Assembly (NCBI GenBank): GCA_028287765.1
Contig: JAQBPA010000229.1
Coordinates: 1-43,573, forward strand
Source of the DNA: Bacteriovoracaceae bacterium
GTDB lineage: Bacteria > Bdellovibrionota > UBA2394
Length of the DNA stretch: 43,573 nucleotides
Direction: 5' to 3'
Under the pieces are notes generated by a model. That model had not been told where the DNA came from and did no database searches. It saw nothing but the letters and a program-made list of their open reading frames with translations. Shown one piece after another: positions 8,462 through 17,979 of the stretch (the first letter of the stretch is position 1; each line of letters opens with the position of its first letter). The position numbers and the translations under genes were made by a program.

Positions 8462-10086
8462 AAAAAATTTCCAAAGGAGATTTTTTTGAATTTTTGGAAA
8501 ATCTCTCGAAGACTTATAAAAATAATATTGCACTTTCATGTCATCAGTCGAGCGAATGGAAGCTGATTTCTTTTCGTGACCTTCATGAGCAAGTTCTAAA
8601 GACAGCTTCTCGCCTTCAGATGGCAGGCCTTAAAAAGGGCGAGCGTGTCGTTCTGCTCGGAGAGTCTTCGATCGAATGGGTGATTCATTTTTTTGCCGTG
8701 CTTTTGTCTGGCGGCATTGCGATTCCACTTGATATCAAACTTGCGGATACCGAGATGGCGAATATTTTATCGCATTCTGAACCGAGTCTTCTTTTGGCAT
8801 CACTTAAATTTCGTGAGCTCGCAAGAAATTTGCGAACTGTCCCGAAACGTGCGAGCAAAGTTTTAATTTTAAATGACGGACTTTCTGATTCTTTGATTCC
8901 TAGTCTCCCATTTAATCGAGTGAAAGTTTCTCCAGAAGATCCGGTCGTCATTTGTTATACGTCCGGCACCTCGGGATCTCCCAAGGGCGTGATGGTTCCA
9001 CTTCGCACTTTTTTATTTGAGGCGGATGCCATGGCTAATATCAGTCGCGACATTAGCACAAAGGATGTGATGCTTTCGGTTCTTCCACTCAATCATTTGT
9101 TTGGGCTTGGCAGCGGACTTCTTTTTTCGCTCCGCTGTGGAATGGAATTTTGTATGGCCCATGATCTAAGCCCGGATGCGATTGTTTTTTGTTTTAAATC
9201 TCGTCGCGTCACTCATTTTCAAGTCGTTCCGCTTTTTTTGAAACTGATGATGCGTGAAATCCAGCGAAAGTCGCATGAGCGAATGGGTGAACTTAAATTC
9301 CGCTCCATTCTGAAATCAGCGAAGCTTCTAAGATTTAATACGTTAAAAAAAATGGCATTCAAAAAAATTCATGAACCCTTTGGTGGAACGCTGAAACGTT
9401 TTGTGTGCGGCGGCTCGGAACTTGATCCTCAGATTTTTGATTTTTTCTCGGCCATCGGCACGCCTATTTATAACGGCTATGGTCTTACGGAGACCGGCCC
9501 TGTTATTGCGACGAATGCTCCCAAACGGAATCGCCGAGGCTCTGTTGGCCTGCCGCTTCCCGGCGTCAAAGTGAAAATAGCAAACGGCGAAATTATAACC
9601 AAGGGTCCTCATCTCATGCTCGGCTATTACAGAAATTCGGAGCTCAGTCGTGAATCCATGGATGACAAGGGATGGTTTTATACGGGAGATATGGGCTATC
9701 TCGACAAAAAGGGATTTTTATATCTGAACGGTCGTAAAAAAAATCTTGTCGTTTTAAGTAACGGAAAAAAAATTCATCCCGAAGAAGTGGAATCTGCACT
9801 CTCGAAAACTTCCTCCATTAAAGAAATTTGTGTGGTGGGTCTTCCCTCGTCTTCTGAACTCGGGGAAAAAATTGTAGCCATCGTCATTCCTGCTGAGAAT
9901 TCTTCCGAATCGGACGTACGAGCAGAGATCGCGAGACTTTCAAATGACCTTGCGACCTATAAACGTCCGAGTGAGATTATTATTCGTCGCGAATCTTTTC
10001 CAGTTACAGCATCCATGAAAATTAAACGGCATCTGGTCAAAGATGAACTTCTTCAAACAAGTCTTGGAGCACGTAAAGGTGCATAA
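8449..10086 (+). CDS. Fatty acyl-CoA/acyl-AMP ligase (class I adenylate-forming enzyme)
   Basis: The 545-residue enzyme activates a carboxylic acid as acyl-adenylate. Motifs: P-loop YTSGTSGSPKG (170-180), YGLTETGP (344-351), YTGDMGYLDKKGFLYLNGRK (from 411) and the C-terminal catalytic Lys524 in ASMKIKR. I chose ATG 8449 because it overlaps the transferase stop by 13 bases; the longer frame from 8338 would lie inside that gene. In mycosubtilin/iturin synthases an acyl ligase domain is fused to the megasynthase. Here the megasynthase starts directly with an ACP, so this stand-alone ligase is the natural loader of ACP1. Whether it makes acyl-CoA or passes acyl-AMP straight to the ACP cannot be decided by eye. 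Confidence 0.9.
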   Translation: MSRLKKISKGDFFEFLENLSKTYKNNIALSCHQSSEWKLISFRDLHEQVLKTASRLQMAGLKKGERVVLLGESSIEWVIHFFAVLLSGGIAIPLDIKLADTEMANILSHSEPSLLLASLKFRELARNLRTVPKRASKVLILNDGLSDSLIPSLPFNRVKVSPEDPVVICYTSGTSGSPKGVMVPLRTFLFEADAMANISRDISTKDVMLSVLPLNHLFGLGSGLLFSLRCGMEFCMAHDLSPDAIVFCFKSRRVTHFQVVPLFLKLMMREIQRKSHERMGELKFRSILKSAKLLRFNTLKKMAFKKIHEPFGGTLKRFVCGGSELDPQIFDFFSAIGTPIYNGYGLTETGPVIATNAPKRNRRGSVGLPLPGVKVKIANGEIITKGPHLMLGYYRNSELSRESMDDKGWFYTGDMGYLDKKGFLYLNGRKKNLVVLSNGKKIHPEEVESALSKTSSIKEICVVGLPSSSELGEKIVAIVIPAENSSESDVRAEIARLSNDLATYKRPSEIIIRRESFPVTASMKIKRHLVKDELLQTSLGARKGA

Positions 10087-11137
10087 ACTGAAATTTTACT
10101 TCTTCCTTTTTTTGATCGTCATTGGCGTTTATACCGTGAACCTTTTAGTAGATGCGGGAGTCTTCACGAAGCTTCATCCCCATTTTAAAGGACAATGTGT
10201 GTCCTATAATGCGATCGCAGGAGCTGAGGATATGGAGTTCTCGAAGAGCCGTCAGACACTCTTTATTTCGAGCGATTTTCGCCCCGAGAGCGAAGGGGAT
10301 TCGACTCCGAACGGTGAGCTTTATATTTGGACGGCTAATGAAATTTCTCGAGGTGACTCGCCGCCCCATAAATCATCCTGGGGAGCGCCATTTTCTTTTC
10401 ATCCTCATGGACTTGGCCTTTTGGATGGTCCGGAGGGACCACGCCTTTGGGTTGTGAATCATCGAACCGCCGAAGAGACGAGCATTGAAGTCTTTGATTT
10501 TATCAAAGGTCAACTCGTCCATGTGACAAGCATTTTTGATCCGACGCTCACCAATGCAAATGATATCGCACCGGTCGACCGCGAAACTTTTTATGTGACC
10601 CTTGATCATCGCGGGAAGTCTAATTTCCAGAAAAAAATCGAAGACTATTTAAGATTAGGTCTCGGGAAGGTCATTTTCTTCGATGGAAAAAAATTTGAAG
10701 CGAAGGCTTCTGGAATACAGTTTGCGAACGGAATTCAACTCACAAAAGACAGGCTTAAACTTTTTGTGGCGTCGATGACGTCCAAATTTATTTTGATTTA
10801 TCGACGTCATCCCATGACGAATGATCTGGAGTTCATCGAGAAGAAAGAGCTCCCAAGTGCTCCCGATAATTTGACATTGGATGATACAGAAGAGAATTTA
10901 TGGATCGGAGCTCATCCTAAATTACTCGCTCTTGCAAAACAAATGCACCACCATCAAATCCATGCGCCAGCGCAAGTGCTTCGAATGAATCTCAAAAATA
11001 ACTCTCTCATTGAAGAAATATTTCTCGATGACGGAAAGCAAATTTCTTCAACGAGTGTTGCCGTGAAGATCGGAAAAAATCTCATTCTTGGAAGTATTTT
11101 TGGCGACAATATTCTTAAATGCCAGCCGGTGGAATAA
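10043..11137 (+). CDS. Membrane-anchored paraoxonase (PON)-family lactonase/arylesterase
   Basis: The 364-residue protein is a six-bladed propeller of the paraoxonase family. By alignment to human PON1 from memory, the calcium ligands are all present: Glu62-Asp63 (GAEDMEF), Asn173-Asp174 (NANDIAP), Asn229 (FANGIQ) and Asp275-Asn276 (PDNLTLD). The catalytic histidine pair matches His122 (HPHGLGL) and His140 (VVNH), and the structural disulfide matches Cys52 and Cys360. Residues 15-36 form an uncleaved hydrophobic anchor, placing the propeller in the periplasm. PONs hydrolyse or form lactones and aryl esters. The gene overlaps the ligase by 44 bases and overlaps the convergent megasynthase end by 23. 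Role inferred: final lactone/ester processing or self-protection. Confidence 0.88.
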   Translation: MNFFKQVLEHVKVHKLKFYFFLFLIVIGVYTVNLLVDAGVFTKLHPHFKGQCVSYNAIAGAEDMEFSKSRQTLFISSDFRPESEGDSTPNGELYIWTANEISRGDSPPHKSSWGAPFSFHPHGLGLLDGPEGPRLWVVNHRTAEETSIEVFDFIKGQLVHVTSIFDPTLTNANDIAPVDRETFYVTLDHRGKSNFQKKIEDYLRLGLGKVIFFDGKKFEAKASGIQFANGIQLTKDRLKLFVASMTSKFILIYRRHPMTNDLEFIEKKELPSAPDNLTLDDTEENLWIGAHPKLLALAKQMHHHQIHAPAQVLRMNLKNNSLIEEIFLDDGKQISSTSVAVKIGKNLILGSIFGDNILKCQPVE

Positions 11138-14100
11138 TCGATTTTAAGGCGTCTTCCAGAATTTTGGAATAACGATTGGCCCAGACAATTATTTCTTCTG
11201 CTTTAAGTTCATGTGTTTGAAAATCAATTTCGAGATGATAAAAATATTCGAGATCTGTGAGATTGAAACTCAAATCAAATTCAGCAGCCGCAATCGGGTA
11301 TGCGTACATAAAAAGACTGACATCATTAAAGTCGGGAAGTTCAGCAAGAGGCTCCACATTAAAGCTGACGTTAAAAAGTGGAGCATCCAATTTTTCTTTT
11401 AGCTTCTCATAAGGGTGAGACATATTTTGATAGGCCTCAATGAGTTCTGCCTTTACGCGTTTGGTTTGATCCACGAAGGATTCATTTTCTTTTGTCGTAA
11501 ATTGAATCGGAACTAAATTCGCACAATTTCCAATCATTCCTTCTGCGCCGTCTAAATCACGATTGGCTGCAGGAACTCCAATCGTAAGAGTTGAAGATTC
11601 ACTCATTTCTTTTAAGAGCGAGTAGAACGAACTCAAAAGACACATCATCGGTGTCATCTTCCATTCTTTGGCAGCAGCCTTTAACTTTTTATAAATGGCG
11701 TTATCAATCGGAAAGGTGAGTCGCTCAGCCTTGAGAGAAGGAGTTTTCTCATTTTGTGTTTTTGTATTCTTCCACTTTAGAAATTCTGGAGGCTTTTTAA
11801 ATTTTTCTTCCCAATGTTTTTTTGCATTTTCTAGACGACTCACCGGCCCAAAATGATTGGGCGTTTCTAAGAATTTAAAGAATTGCATTTGAGGAACAAA
11901 ATCGAAAGGCTCACTCATATCGATCGCGCGGTAGGCCTTGGCGAGATCTTCGATAAAGCGAGAAATCGCCCAGCCGTCGAGAGCGATATGATGACAAACC
12001 ATCGAGAAGACAGCCGTCTCTTCGGCCACATCATAGAGTCGAAATCGCACAGGCGGTTCTTTCTCGAGAAGAAAAGGCCGCTTACCTTCTTCGAGAAGTC
12101 GAGCGTCAAGCTCCTGCCAGGGAGCTTCGAACGAAGTTAAATCCTCAGAGTCAAAGGGAAGAGATGTCGTTGGATCAAGCCACTGAAGTCCTTTTGTTAA
12201 ATCCACTCGCAGACGAAAGACATCCGAGAGGCTGAGCATTTTAAAAAGTGCTTTTTCGAGAACCGTCTTCTTAAGAGGACCCTTCATTTTTACTGAAAGA
12301 CAAATATGACTCGCCGCTTCGCCGTCAGCGCTTAGAAGGCTCAAGTCTTGAAATCGTTTTTGAGCCGATAGAAATCCTTTCGTATCCGGAGTGTGCTCTT
12401 TCGCCAGATCTTTCGGTTTTAAAAATCCAACATCGATGAGTTCATGCGTGACGTCTTTGACCGTTTGTATAAAAAAGCGAATGTCTTCAGCCGTATGCGC
12501 AGTGGAGAGAAACAGATTTCGACCTTCCCAAATATAAACCCCGCGCAGATTCATATTGTAAAAGAAGAGATCTAAATTGGCAGCCGCCTTAAATCGAAAG
12601 AGCGAGCCAAAATTATTTACTGTAATTTCAAGATTAACGGACTGAAAAAATTCTGTGAGTTCAGTCGCGAGCCCGTGTGTGCGGCGATTGAGATTTTCGA
12701 GAATCTCTTTTCCTTCTGTACTGACTTTTTCAAGAACAGCATTGGCCGAGGCCATTGCGAGGGGATGCTTACTAAAGGTTCCTGCAAAGAACGTCATTTC
12801 AGATTGAGGATAGGTCGTATCTCCGAAGTTCCAGTCACCTCCGTCAATCGAATCCATAAATTTAGAGCTTCCGCCGACGGCCCCGATGGGAAGACCTCCA
12901 CCCAAAATTTTTCCGTAGGACGCAATATCGGCTTTGACTCCGAAATGTTCTTGAGCTCCGCCCGGACAAATACGAAAGCCCGTAATCACTTCGTCAAAAA
13001 TAAGTGCGGTTCCCGATTTTTCCGTAATCGCGCGGACTTCTTTTAAGAAAGCTTGTGGTTGATGCTCGGGGAACCGACTCTGAACTGGTTCTACCAGTAC
13101 AGCTGCGAGAAGATGCGCATTTTGACGAATAATTTCGAGAGACTCTGGAGCTCCGTAGTCTAAAACCAAAACGTCTCGAACAAGACCCTGCGTTACGCCA
13201 GAAGCAACAGGCGTGGTCACTCCGTCAGCAGAGGTTCTCGCGAGTACACCGTCGAAGTGTCCGTGATAGGAACCATCAAAGAGAACAATCTTTTCTCTCT
13301 TCGTCGCTGCTCGCGCAAGGCGAATTGCCGTCATCACGGCCTCAGTACCCGAATTGCAAAATGCAATTCGATCCATGCCCACGAGTTTGGCCATCTTTTC
13401 GGCAACCTGTCCTGCAAGGTAGGACTGCGGTCCGAGACACATTCCGAGTTCGGATTGCTTCATGATCGCCGTATGAATGAAATCGGGATTATGACCGAAG
13501 AGATTTACTCCAAATCCCATCGTAAAATCGACGTAGGAATTTCCGTCGAAATCTTCGAAGCGGCTTCCTTTCGCTTTGTAACAAATGATCGGATAGACGA
13601 CTTCTTTTAAATTGGGACGAAATCCCGCACTCGTTCGATTGTCAGCGAGGAGCTTTCTAAACTTTTGCGTATGCTCTTTTGTTTTAGGCGTACGCGCGTT
13701 GAATTTTTTGATGAGGTCCTCGAGGTAGCGAGCTTTTTGTTCACTCTCTAATTCGCTTCGCTCACGGTCCGCAAAGTTTTTAAAATTCCCGAGAACGCCG
13801 CGTTTTTCGGTCGGCGCGTGTATTCGGATATCGAGTATTCCACCACTGTCGAGAGCAGCTGCTTGGAATTTTTGCGCAGATTCTCGACTGATATGATCGG
13901 CAATTTTTCGAAGGGTCGAGAGATCCTGAAAAATATCGGAGATCGAAATGCTCACATGATATTTATCTTTGATCGCTTGAATGGCATTCAAAAGAAGGAG
14001 GGAGTCTGCACCTAATTCGATGAGCGCTTCATCCACATTTAAATTTTCACTACTAATCTGAAGAAGTTTTCCAACAATTGAAACCAGCTCCGTGAGAATT

Positions 14101-17054
14101 TCTTCGTGAGAATATACTTGATGGAGCTCGCTCGGCGGCAGTTTAGCCGTGATGCTTCGAACGGGATTACTCCAATATTTTGTTTTTTGAAAGACGGTAA
14201 ACGGTAAAGCATCGGACTGCGTTTTATTTTTAGAAGGAGAGGGTTTCCAAAAACCCCAAACCCCAAGTTCAGAAAGTCCCTGATAAAAACTTTCAACCGC
14301 ATCTTGATTACGGGAGAGCAATTTAAATGAACGCGTTTTCTCAAGATTTTCTTTTGAAATGCAGGCCTGCGCCATCGTGATAAGAGTCGGATGCGCTCCG
14401 ATTTCTAAAAAGCCGTTACAGCCAAGAGCTTCCAAGGTTTGCATGCCTTTCAAAAATTGTGTGGGTTCGCGGAGATGCTTCGCCCAGTAGGCAGTCGAAT
14501 AAACATCGGAAGTTGCAATCACGTCTCCCGTAAGACTTGAAACAAGGGGAATCGAAGTATTTGCATACTGAATTTTTTGAATCGCCTTTTCAAAAGGCTG
14601 GAGTACGGAATCCATTTGTCTCGAATGAAAGGCTCGATCCGTTCGGAGTTCTGAGACGCGGATATTTTTATTTTTGAGATCATCTTTTAATTTCTGAATT
14701 TCAGAGACATTTCCGGAAAGAATAAAAAGTTCCGGGCCATTGACGGCGGCGATTTCAAGTGAGAGTTTTTCTTTGTTGAGAGTCGCCTCAATCACGTCTC
14801 GCTTTTCGAAAACAGCGAGCATGGCACCCGCAGAAGTTTCCTGCATGAGTTTTCCGCGCATCGTGACCATGAGGACCGCTTCTTCAAGCTTGATTGCCCC
14901 GCTCACGGTAGCGGCAATACATTCTCCAAGAGAGTGACCGAAGACAGCCGCTGGTACGATTCCAAAATCTTCTTTTAAGAGCTGCGCGAGCGAATAACCG
15001 ACAGAAAAAATGGCAGCCTGTCCGTAATCTGTTTGCGAAAGTGCCTTCGCCTCACTCTCTCCACTTTGACTTACGATCGTATAAAGATCGTTCGGATAAT
15101 ATCGATCAAAAAGTTCGCAGCAATCTTCAAAAGCTTTTCGAAAGGATGGAAACTGCGAATATAGTCCCATCGCCATTCCTGAATATTGCGATCCTTGGCC
15201 TGTAAATAAAAAAGCGAGTTTACGCTGCGGCTTTGTTATCGCTCGACCGTGAGCCCATCCATTTGATGGCTCCCTTAATAAAAAGGATCCGATTCGCTCT
15301 GAAAGTTCTATTCGAGTTTTTCCGTGAACCATCATTCTCTCTGGCAGATCGAGTCGTTGTTCGATGGAAGCGGCCGCCAATTTTAAAAGTTCCGAATCTT
15401 TGATTTCAAGAAGAGATTTTTTTAGAGTCTCAGCACTTTTCCTTAAGCTCTCTTCGTCAGTTGCGGAAAAGGCGAGTAGATTGGAAGGCGTTTTGAGAGT
15501 TTTATCTTGAGCCGTCGAATTTTGATATTCCTCTAAAATTAAATGCGCATTCGAGCCGCCAAAGCCAAAGGAGCTAATGCCAGCCATGCGACTTTTTCCG
15601 TCCCTTTTATTCCAAGCGCTGCCTTCACTTTCAACTTTTAAATTTGTACAGCCCTCTCCAATTTTGGAATTGAGAGATTTGAAATGAAGAGTTTTAGGAA
15701 TCCATTCATGCTTTGCTGCGAGAACGGCCTTGATCACTCCAGCGACTCCCGCTGCCGCTTCGAGATGACCAATATTTGATTTCACGGATCCTACTGCACA
15801 GGGAAGATTTTTTGGCCGATCGCCAAGAACTCGGCTGAGAGATAAATATTCGATTGGATCGCCAAGCGCCGTTCCTGTGCCATGAGCTTCGATATAGGTA
15901 ATTTCTTCTGCAGCCACCTTCGCATCCGCCAAGGCGTGCCGAATCACTCTCTCTTGTGCGACTCCGTTAGGAGCAGTAAGTCCGCTGCTCCTACCGTCTT
16001 GGTTGATCGCAGAACCGCGAATCACAGCGTGAATTCGGTCGCCGTCACGAACAGCATTCGAAAGTTTTTTCAGTACCAAAACTCCTGCGCCCTCGCTTCT
16101 GACGTAACCATTCGCACCTTCTGAAAAACTTTTGCAGCGACCTTCGGGAGATAAAAATCCTCCCTGCGAAAAGGCAGCCGAGATCACGGGGTCGAGAAGA
16201 ATATTTACTCCACCCGCAAGCGCGAGTTCTGAATCTCCATTTTTAAGACTTCGGCAAGCGAGATGAATGGCGGTAAGTGCGGATGAGCAAGCGGTGTCGA
16301 CACTCACACTCGGGCCGGTAAAATTAAAAAAGTATGAAAGTCGATTGGGAGAAATACTGTGGGCGTTTCCGGTGACGTCGTAAACATTAACGGCATCGGA
16401 ATTTTTAACGCCGAGAATCAGATAGTCACTATTACTAATCCCGACAAAAACTCCCGTTCGGCTTTGATCGAGTTGACTGGGAGAATACCCCGCATCTTCA
16501 ATCGCTTCCCAACTGCACTGAAGAAGAAGCCTCTGCTGCGGATCCATTTTTTCTGCTTCGATTTTTGAAAGTCGAAAAGCTTCGGCATCAAATTCTTCAA
16601 TGCCCTGAAGAAATCCACCCCATTTTGGAGATAGATCGGAGTTCCAGCGGTCTGCGGGAATTTCACTAATCGCATCCACGCCGTTTTTAAGAAGATTCCA
16701 AAATTCATCGACTGAGCGCGCTCCTGGAAATCGGCAGCTCATCCCAATGATGGCGATAGGTTCCGAACTTACTTCTGCCCTCGCAAATGTTTCGGCCGCC
16801 TCGTTTGGATTCGCGATATGCTCGGCGAGCTGACGAATCGTCGGGTAGTCAAAAATAATCGTCGGCGCCAGTTTGAGAGTAAGCTTTGAATTCAGATTGG
16901 AAACAATATGAACCGCTTGAAGAGATTCAATTCCCATCTCTGCAAAAGGCTGATCAATATCCATCTCTGTCGTCGGACGACCAGTGACCACCGAAATCTG
17001 AGTGATGATTTCAGAAATAAAGGTGGGAACCGAATCCGACAGAGTTCTGCTCAC
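11115..17054 (-). CDS. Hybrid PKS megasynthase ACP-KS-AT-ACP-aminotransferase-condensation
   Basis: With GTG 17054 the protein is 1979 residues. The start is chosen because TAAGG sits seven bases upstream and the preceding gene stops at 17062; an ATG at 17114 would overlap that gene by 53 bases. Domains in order: ACP1 about 15-80 (Ser44 in GIESL); ketosynthase 98-510 (Cys256 in DTACSS, His391 in EAHGTG, His430 in SNIGH); acyltransferase 613-910 (Ser708 in GHSLGE; AFHS motif points to malonyl-CoA); ACP2 985-1055 (Ser1018 in GADSL); class III PLP aminotransferase 1145-1545 (Lys1382 in SYGKILGGG); condensation domain 1558-1975 (SAQKR, HHIALDG at 1688-1694). No KR, DH or ER is present, so the beta-keto group would go straight to beta-amino, as in MycA/ItuA. 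No adenylation, PCP or TE domain follows the C domain. Confidence 0.93.
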   Translation of the reverse strand: MSRTLSDSVPTFISEIITQISVVTGRPTTEMDIDQPFAEMGIESLQAVHIVSNLNSKLTLKLAPTIIFDYPTIRQLAEHIANPNEAAETFARAEVSSEPIAIIGMSCRFPGARSVDEFWNLLKNGVDAISEIPADRWNSDLSPKWGGFLQGIEEFDAEAFRLSKIEAEKMDPQQRLLLQCSWEAIEDAGYSPSQLDQSRTGVFVGISNSDYLILGVKNSDAVNVYDVTGNAHSISPNRLSYFFNFTGPSVSVDTACSSALTAIHLACRSLKNGDSELALAGGVNILLDPVISAAFSQGGFLSPEGRCKSFSEGANGYVRSEGAGVLVLKKLSNAVRDGDRIHAVIRGSAINQDGRSSGLTAPNGVAQERVIRHALADAKVAAEEITYIEAHGTGTALGDPIEYLSLSRVLGDRPKNLPCAVGSVKSNIGHLEAAAGVAGVIKAVLAAKHEWIPKTLHFKSLNSKIGEGCTNLKVESEGSAWNKRDGKSRMAGISSFGFGGSNAHLILEEYQNSTAQDKTLKTPSNLLAFSATDEESLRKSAETLKKSLLEIKDSELLKLAAASIEQRLDLPERMMVHGKTRIELSERIGSFLLREPSNGWAHGRAITKPQRKLAFLFTGQGSQYSGMAMGLYSQFPSFRKAFEDCCELFDRYYPNDLYTIVSQSGESEAKALSQTDYGQAAIFSVGYSLAQLLKEDFGIVPAAVFGHSLGECIAATVSGAIKLEEAVLMVTMRGKLMQETSAGAMLAVFEKRDVIEATLNKEKLSLEIAAVNGPELFILSGNVSEIQKLKDDLKNKNIRVSELRTDRAFHSRQMDSVLQPFEKAIQKIQYANTSIPLVSSLTGDVIATSDVYSTAYWAKHLREPTQFLKGMQTLEALGCNGFLEIGAHPTLITMAQACISKENLEKTRSFKLLSRNQDAVESFYQGLSELGVWGFWKPSPSKNKTQSDALPFTVFQKTKYWSNPVRSITAKLPPSELHQVYSHEEILTELVSIVGKLLQISSENLNVDEALIELGADSLLLLNAIQAIKDKYHVSISISDIFQDLSTLRKIADHISRESAQKFQAAALDSGGILDIRIHAPTEKRGVLGNFKNFADRERSELESEQKARYLEDLIKKFNARTPKTKEHTQKFRKLLADNRTSAGFRPNLKEVVYPIICYKAKGSRFEDFDGNSYVDFTMGFGVNLFGHNPDFIHTAIMKQSELGMCLGPQSYLAGQVAEKMAKLVGMDRIAFCNSGTEAVMTAIRLARAATKREKIVLFDGSYHGHFDGVLARTSADGVTTPVASGVTQGLVRDVLVLDYGAPESLEIIRQNAHLLAAVLVEPVQSRFPEHQPQAFLKEVRAITEKSGTALIFDEVITGFRICPGGAQEHFGVKADIASYGKILGGGLPIGAVGGSSKFMDSIDGGDWNFGDTTYPQSEMTFFAGTFSKHPLAMASANAVLEKVSTEGKEILENLNRRTHGLATELTEFFQSVNLEITVNNFGSLFRFKAAANLDLFFYNMNLRGVYIWEGRNLFLSTAHTAEDIRFFIQTVKDVTHELIDVGFLKPKDLAKEHTPDTKGFLSAQKRFQDLSLLSADGEAASHICLSVKMKGPLKKTVLEKALFKMLSLSDVFRLRVDLTKGLQWLDPTTSLPFDSEDLTSFEAPWQELDARLLEEGKRPFLLEKEPPVRFRLYDVAEETAVFSMVCHHIALDGWAISRFIEDLAKAYRAIDMSEPFDFVPQMQFFKFLETPNHFGPVSRLENAKKHWEEKFKKPPEFLKWKNTKTQNEKTPSLKAERLTFPIDNAIYKKLKAAAKEWKMTPMMCLLSSFYSLLKEMSESSTLTIGVPAANRDLDGAEGMIGNCANLVPIQFTTKENESFVDQTKRVKAELIEAYQNMSHPYEKLKEKLDAPLFNVSFNVEPLAELPDFNDVSLFMYAYPIAAAEFDLSFNLTDLEYFYHLEIDFQTHELKAEEIIVWANRYSKILEDALKSIIPPAGI

Positions 17055-17061
17055 GATGGCC

Positions 17062-17913
17062 TTACTTCTTCTTAAGGGTTCGTGCGAGATGCATCGTGTT
17101 GTCGGCAAAATCATTCCAGAGATCGAGCCAAATCGTGACTCGCTTCTTCACTTCATCATATCTCTCCGGAACAATCGCTTGCCTAAAAATATACCAAGAA
17201 TCTTCGGAGTGATCGTCGTCAATCGACTCACCGTGCTCATCGTCTACGTGAATCGCGTGATAACCTTCAGAGGTATCGATATCGGTCGAAAGCGAAACAC
17301 TTTTTGCCCACGGCCCCGCGTAGAGAGTAAACACAGTTTCTGCACAGGCGAGTACGGCCGTCAAAAGAACGTAGTCATTATAATGATCCGTGAATGTTTT
17401 TCGTGCAGCTTTGGATGCAGGCGATGGTTTGTAATTTAAAATTTCTGAAGCGCTGGATCCTAAACTCTCAAGCGTTTTTACAAACTGAATATAGTGAGCA
17501 AGAAAAGGTGTCCCCCAGTAGTCGCCCGTCACTTCATCGTTTGGAAAAAAACCAAGCTCATCAAGAAGATTGAGTTGCAAAAGAAATCGTGACGTCACTT
17601 TTCCGGCTGGCCCGAGTCGTGGCTCAAGATCTGCCGACTGCGCCATCGCATGAATGAGGGAGTCGGTAAAAATTTGTGCAAAGCCGTGAGCAAATTCTAA
17701 GTGAATAGCTTTGGTGACTTCGGGGTTTAGTTTTTCGGTATTGAGAACTCCTTTAACCGGATGGCGAGACATTCGATGGGTCGCGATCAAAGCTTTGAGT
17801 TCATCGACATAGGCGACGTTTTTGGCCCAGAGATCGGGAGGAACAGATTGTTCAATTGCGGCACGACAGACTGCTCGAGGTTTGGATTTATCGAAACCAG
17901 TGGTTTTAGCCAT
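17062..17913 (-). CDS. Putative heme-oxygenase-like diiron oxidase/oxygenase
   Basis: The 283-residue cytoplasmic protein appears almost all-helical, with no signal peptide. It has the look of the iron-containing redox enzyme superfamily (UndA, CADD, SznF-type HDO fold): HLEFAH at 71-76, CAETVF with Glu192, and a very His/Asp/Glu-rich stretch at 218-238 (YHAIHVDDEH then IDDDHSED), which resembles the H-x-x-x-D-x-x-H metal-binding helix of that family. The exact ligand set is not certain by eye. It sits 7 bases upstream of the megasynthase start, so it is co-translated with it and probably acts on the carrier-bound or released beta-amino acyl chain (desaturation, N-oxygenation or oxidative cleavage are family precedents). 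Family call is inference, not a clear motif match. Confidence 0.6.
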   Translation of the reverse strand: MAKTTGFDKSKPRAVCRAAIEQSVPPDLWAKNVAYVDELKALIATHRMSRHPVKGVLNTEKLNPEVTKAIHLEFAHGFAQIFTDSLIHAMAQSADLEPRLGPAGKVTSRFLLQLNLLDELGFFPNDEVTGDYWGTPFLAHYIQFVKTLESLGSSASEILNYKPSPASKAARKTFTDHYNDYVLLTAVLACAETVFTLYAGPWAKSVSLSTDIDTSEGYHAIHVDDEHGESIDDDHSEDSWYIFRQAIVPERYDEVKKRVTIWLDLWNDFADNTMHLARTLKKK

Positions 17914-17979
17914 AAAATCTCTCCTTATATATAGACGGTGAAGCCCTTGTTCAGAACGGTCTTAGCGGCAAAGGAAATC

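Noticed and set aside
17054-17114. ATG 17114 as start of the megasynthase (20 extra residues)
   Set aside because: It would overlap the diiron-oxidase gene by 53 bases, the extra residues do not look like a domain, and GTG 17054 has a TAAGG ribosome site at correct spacing.
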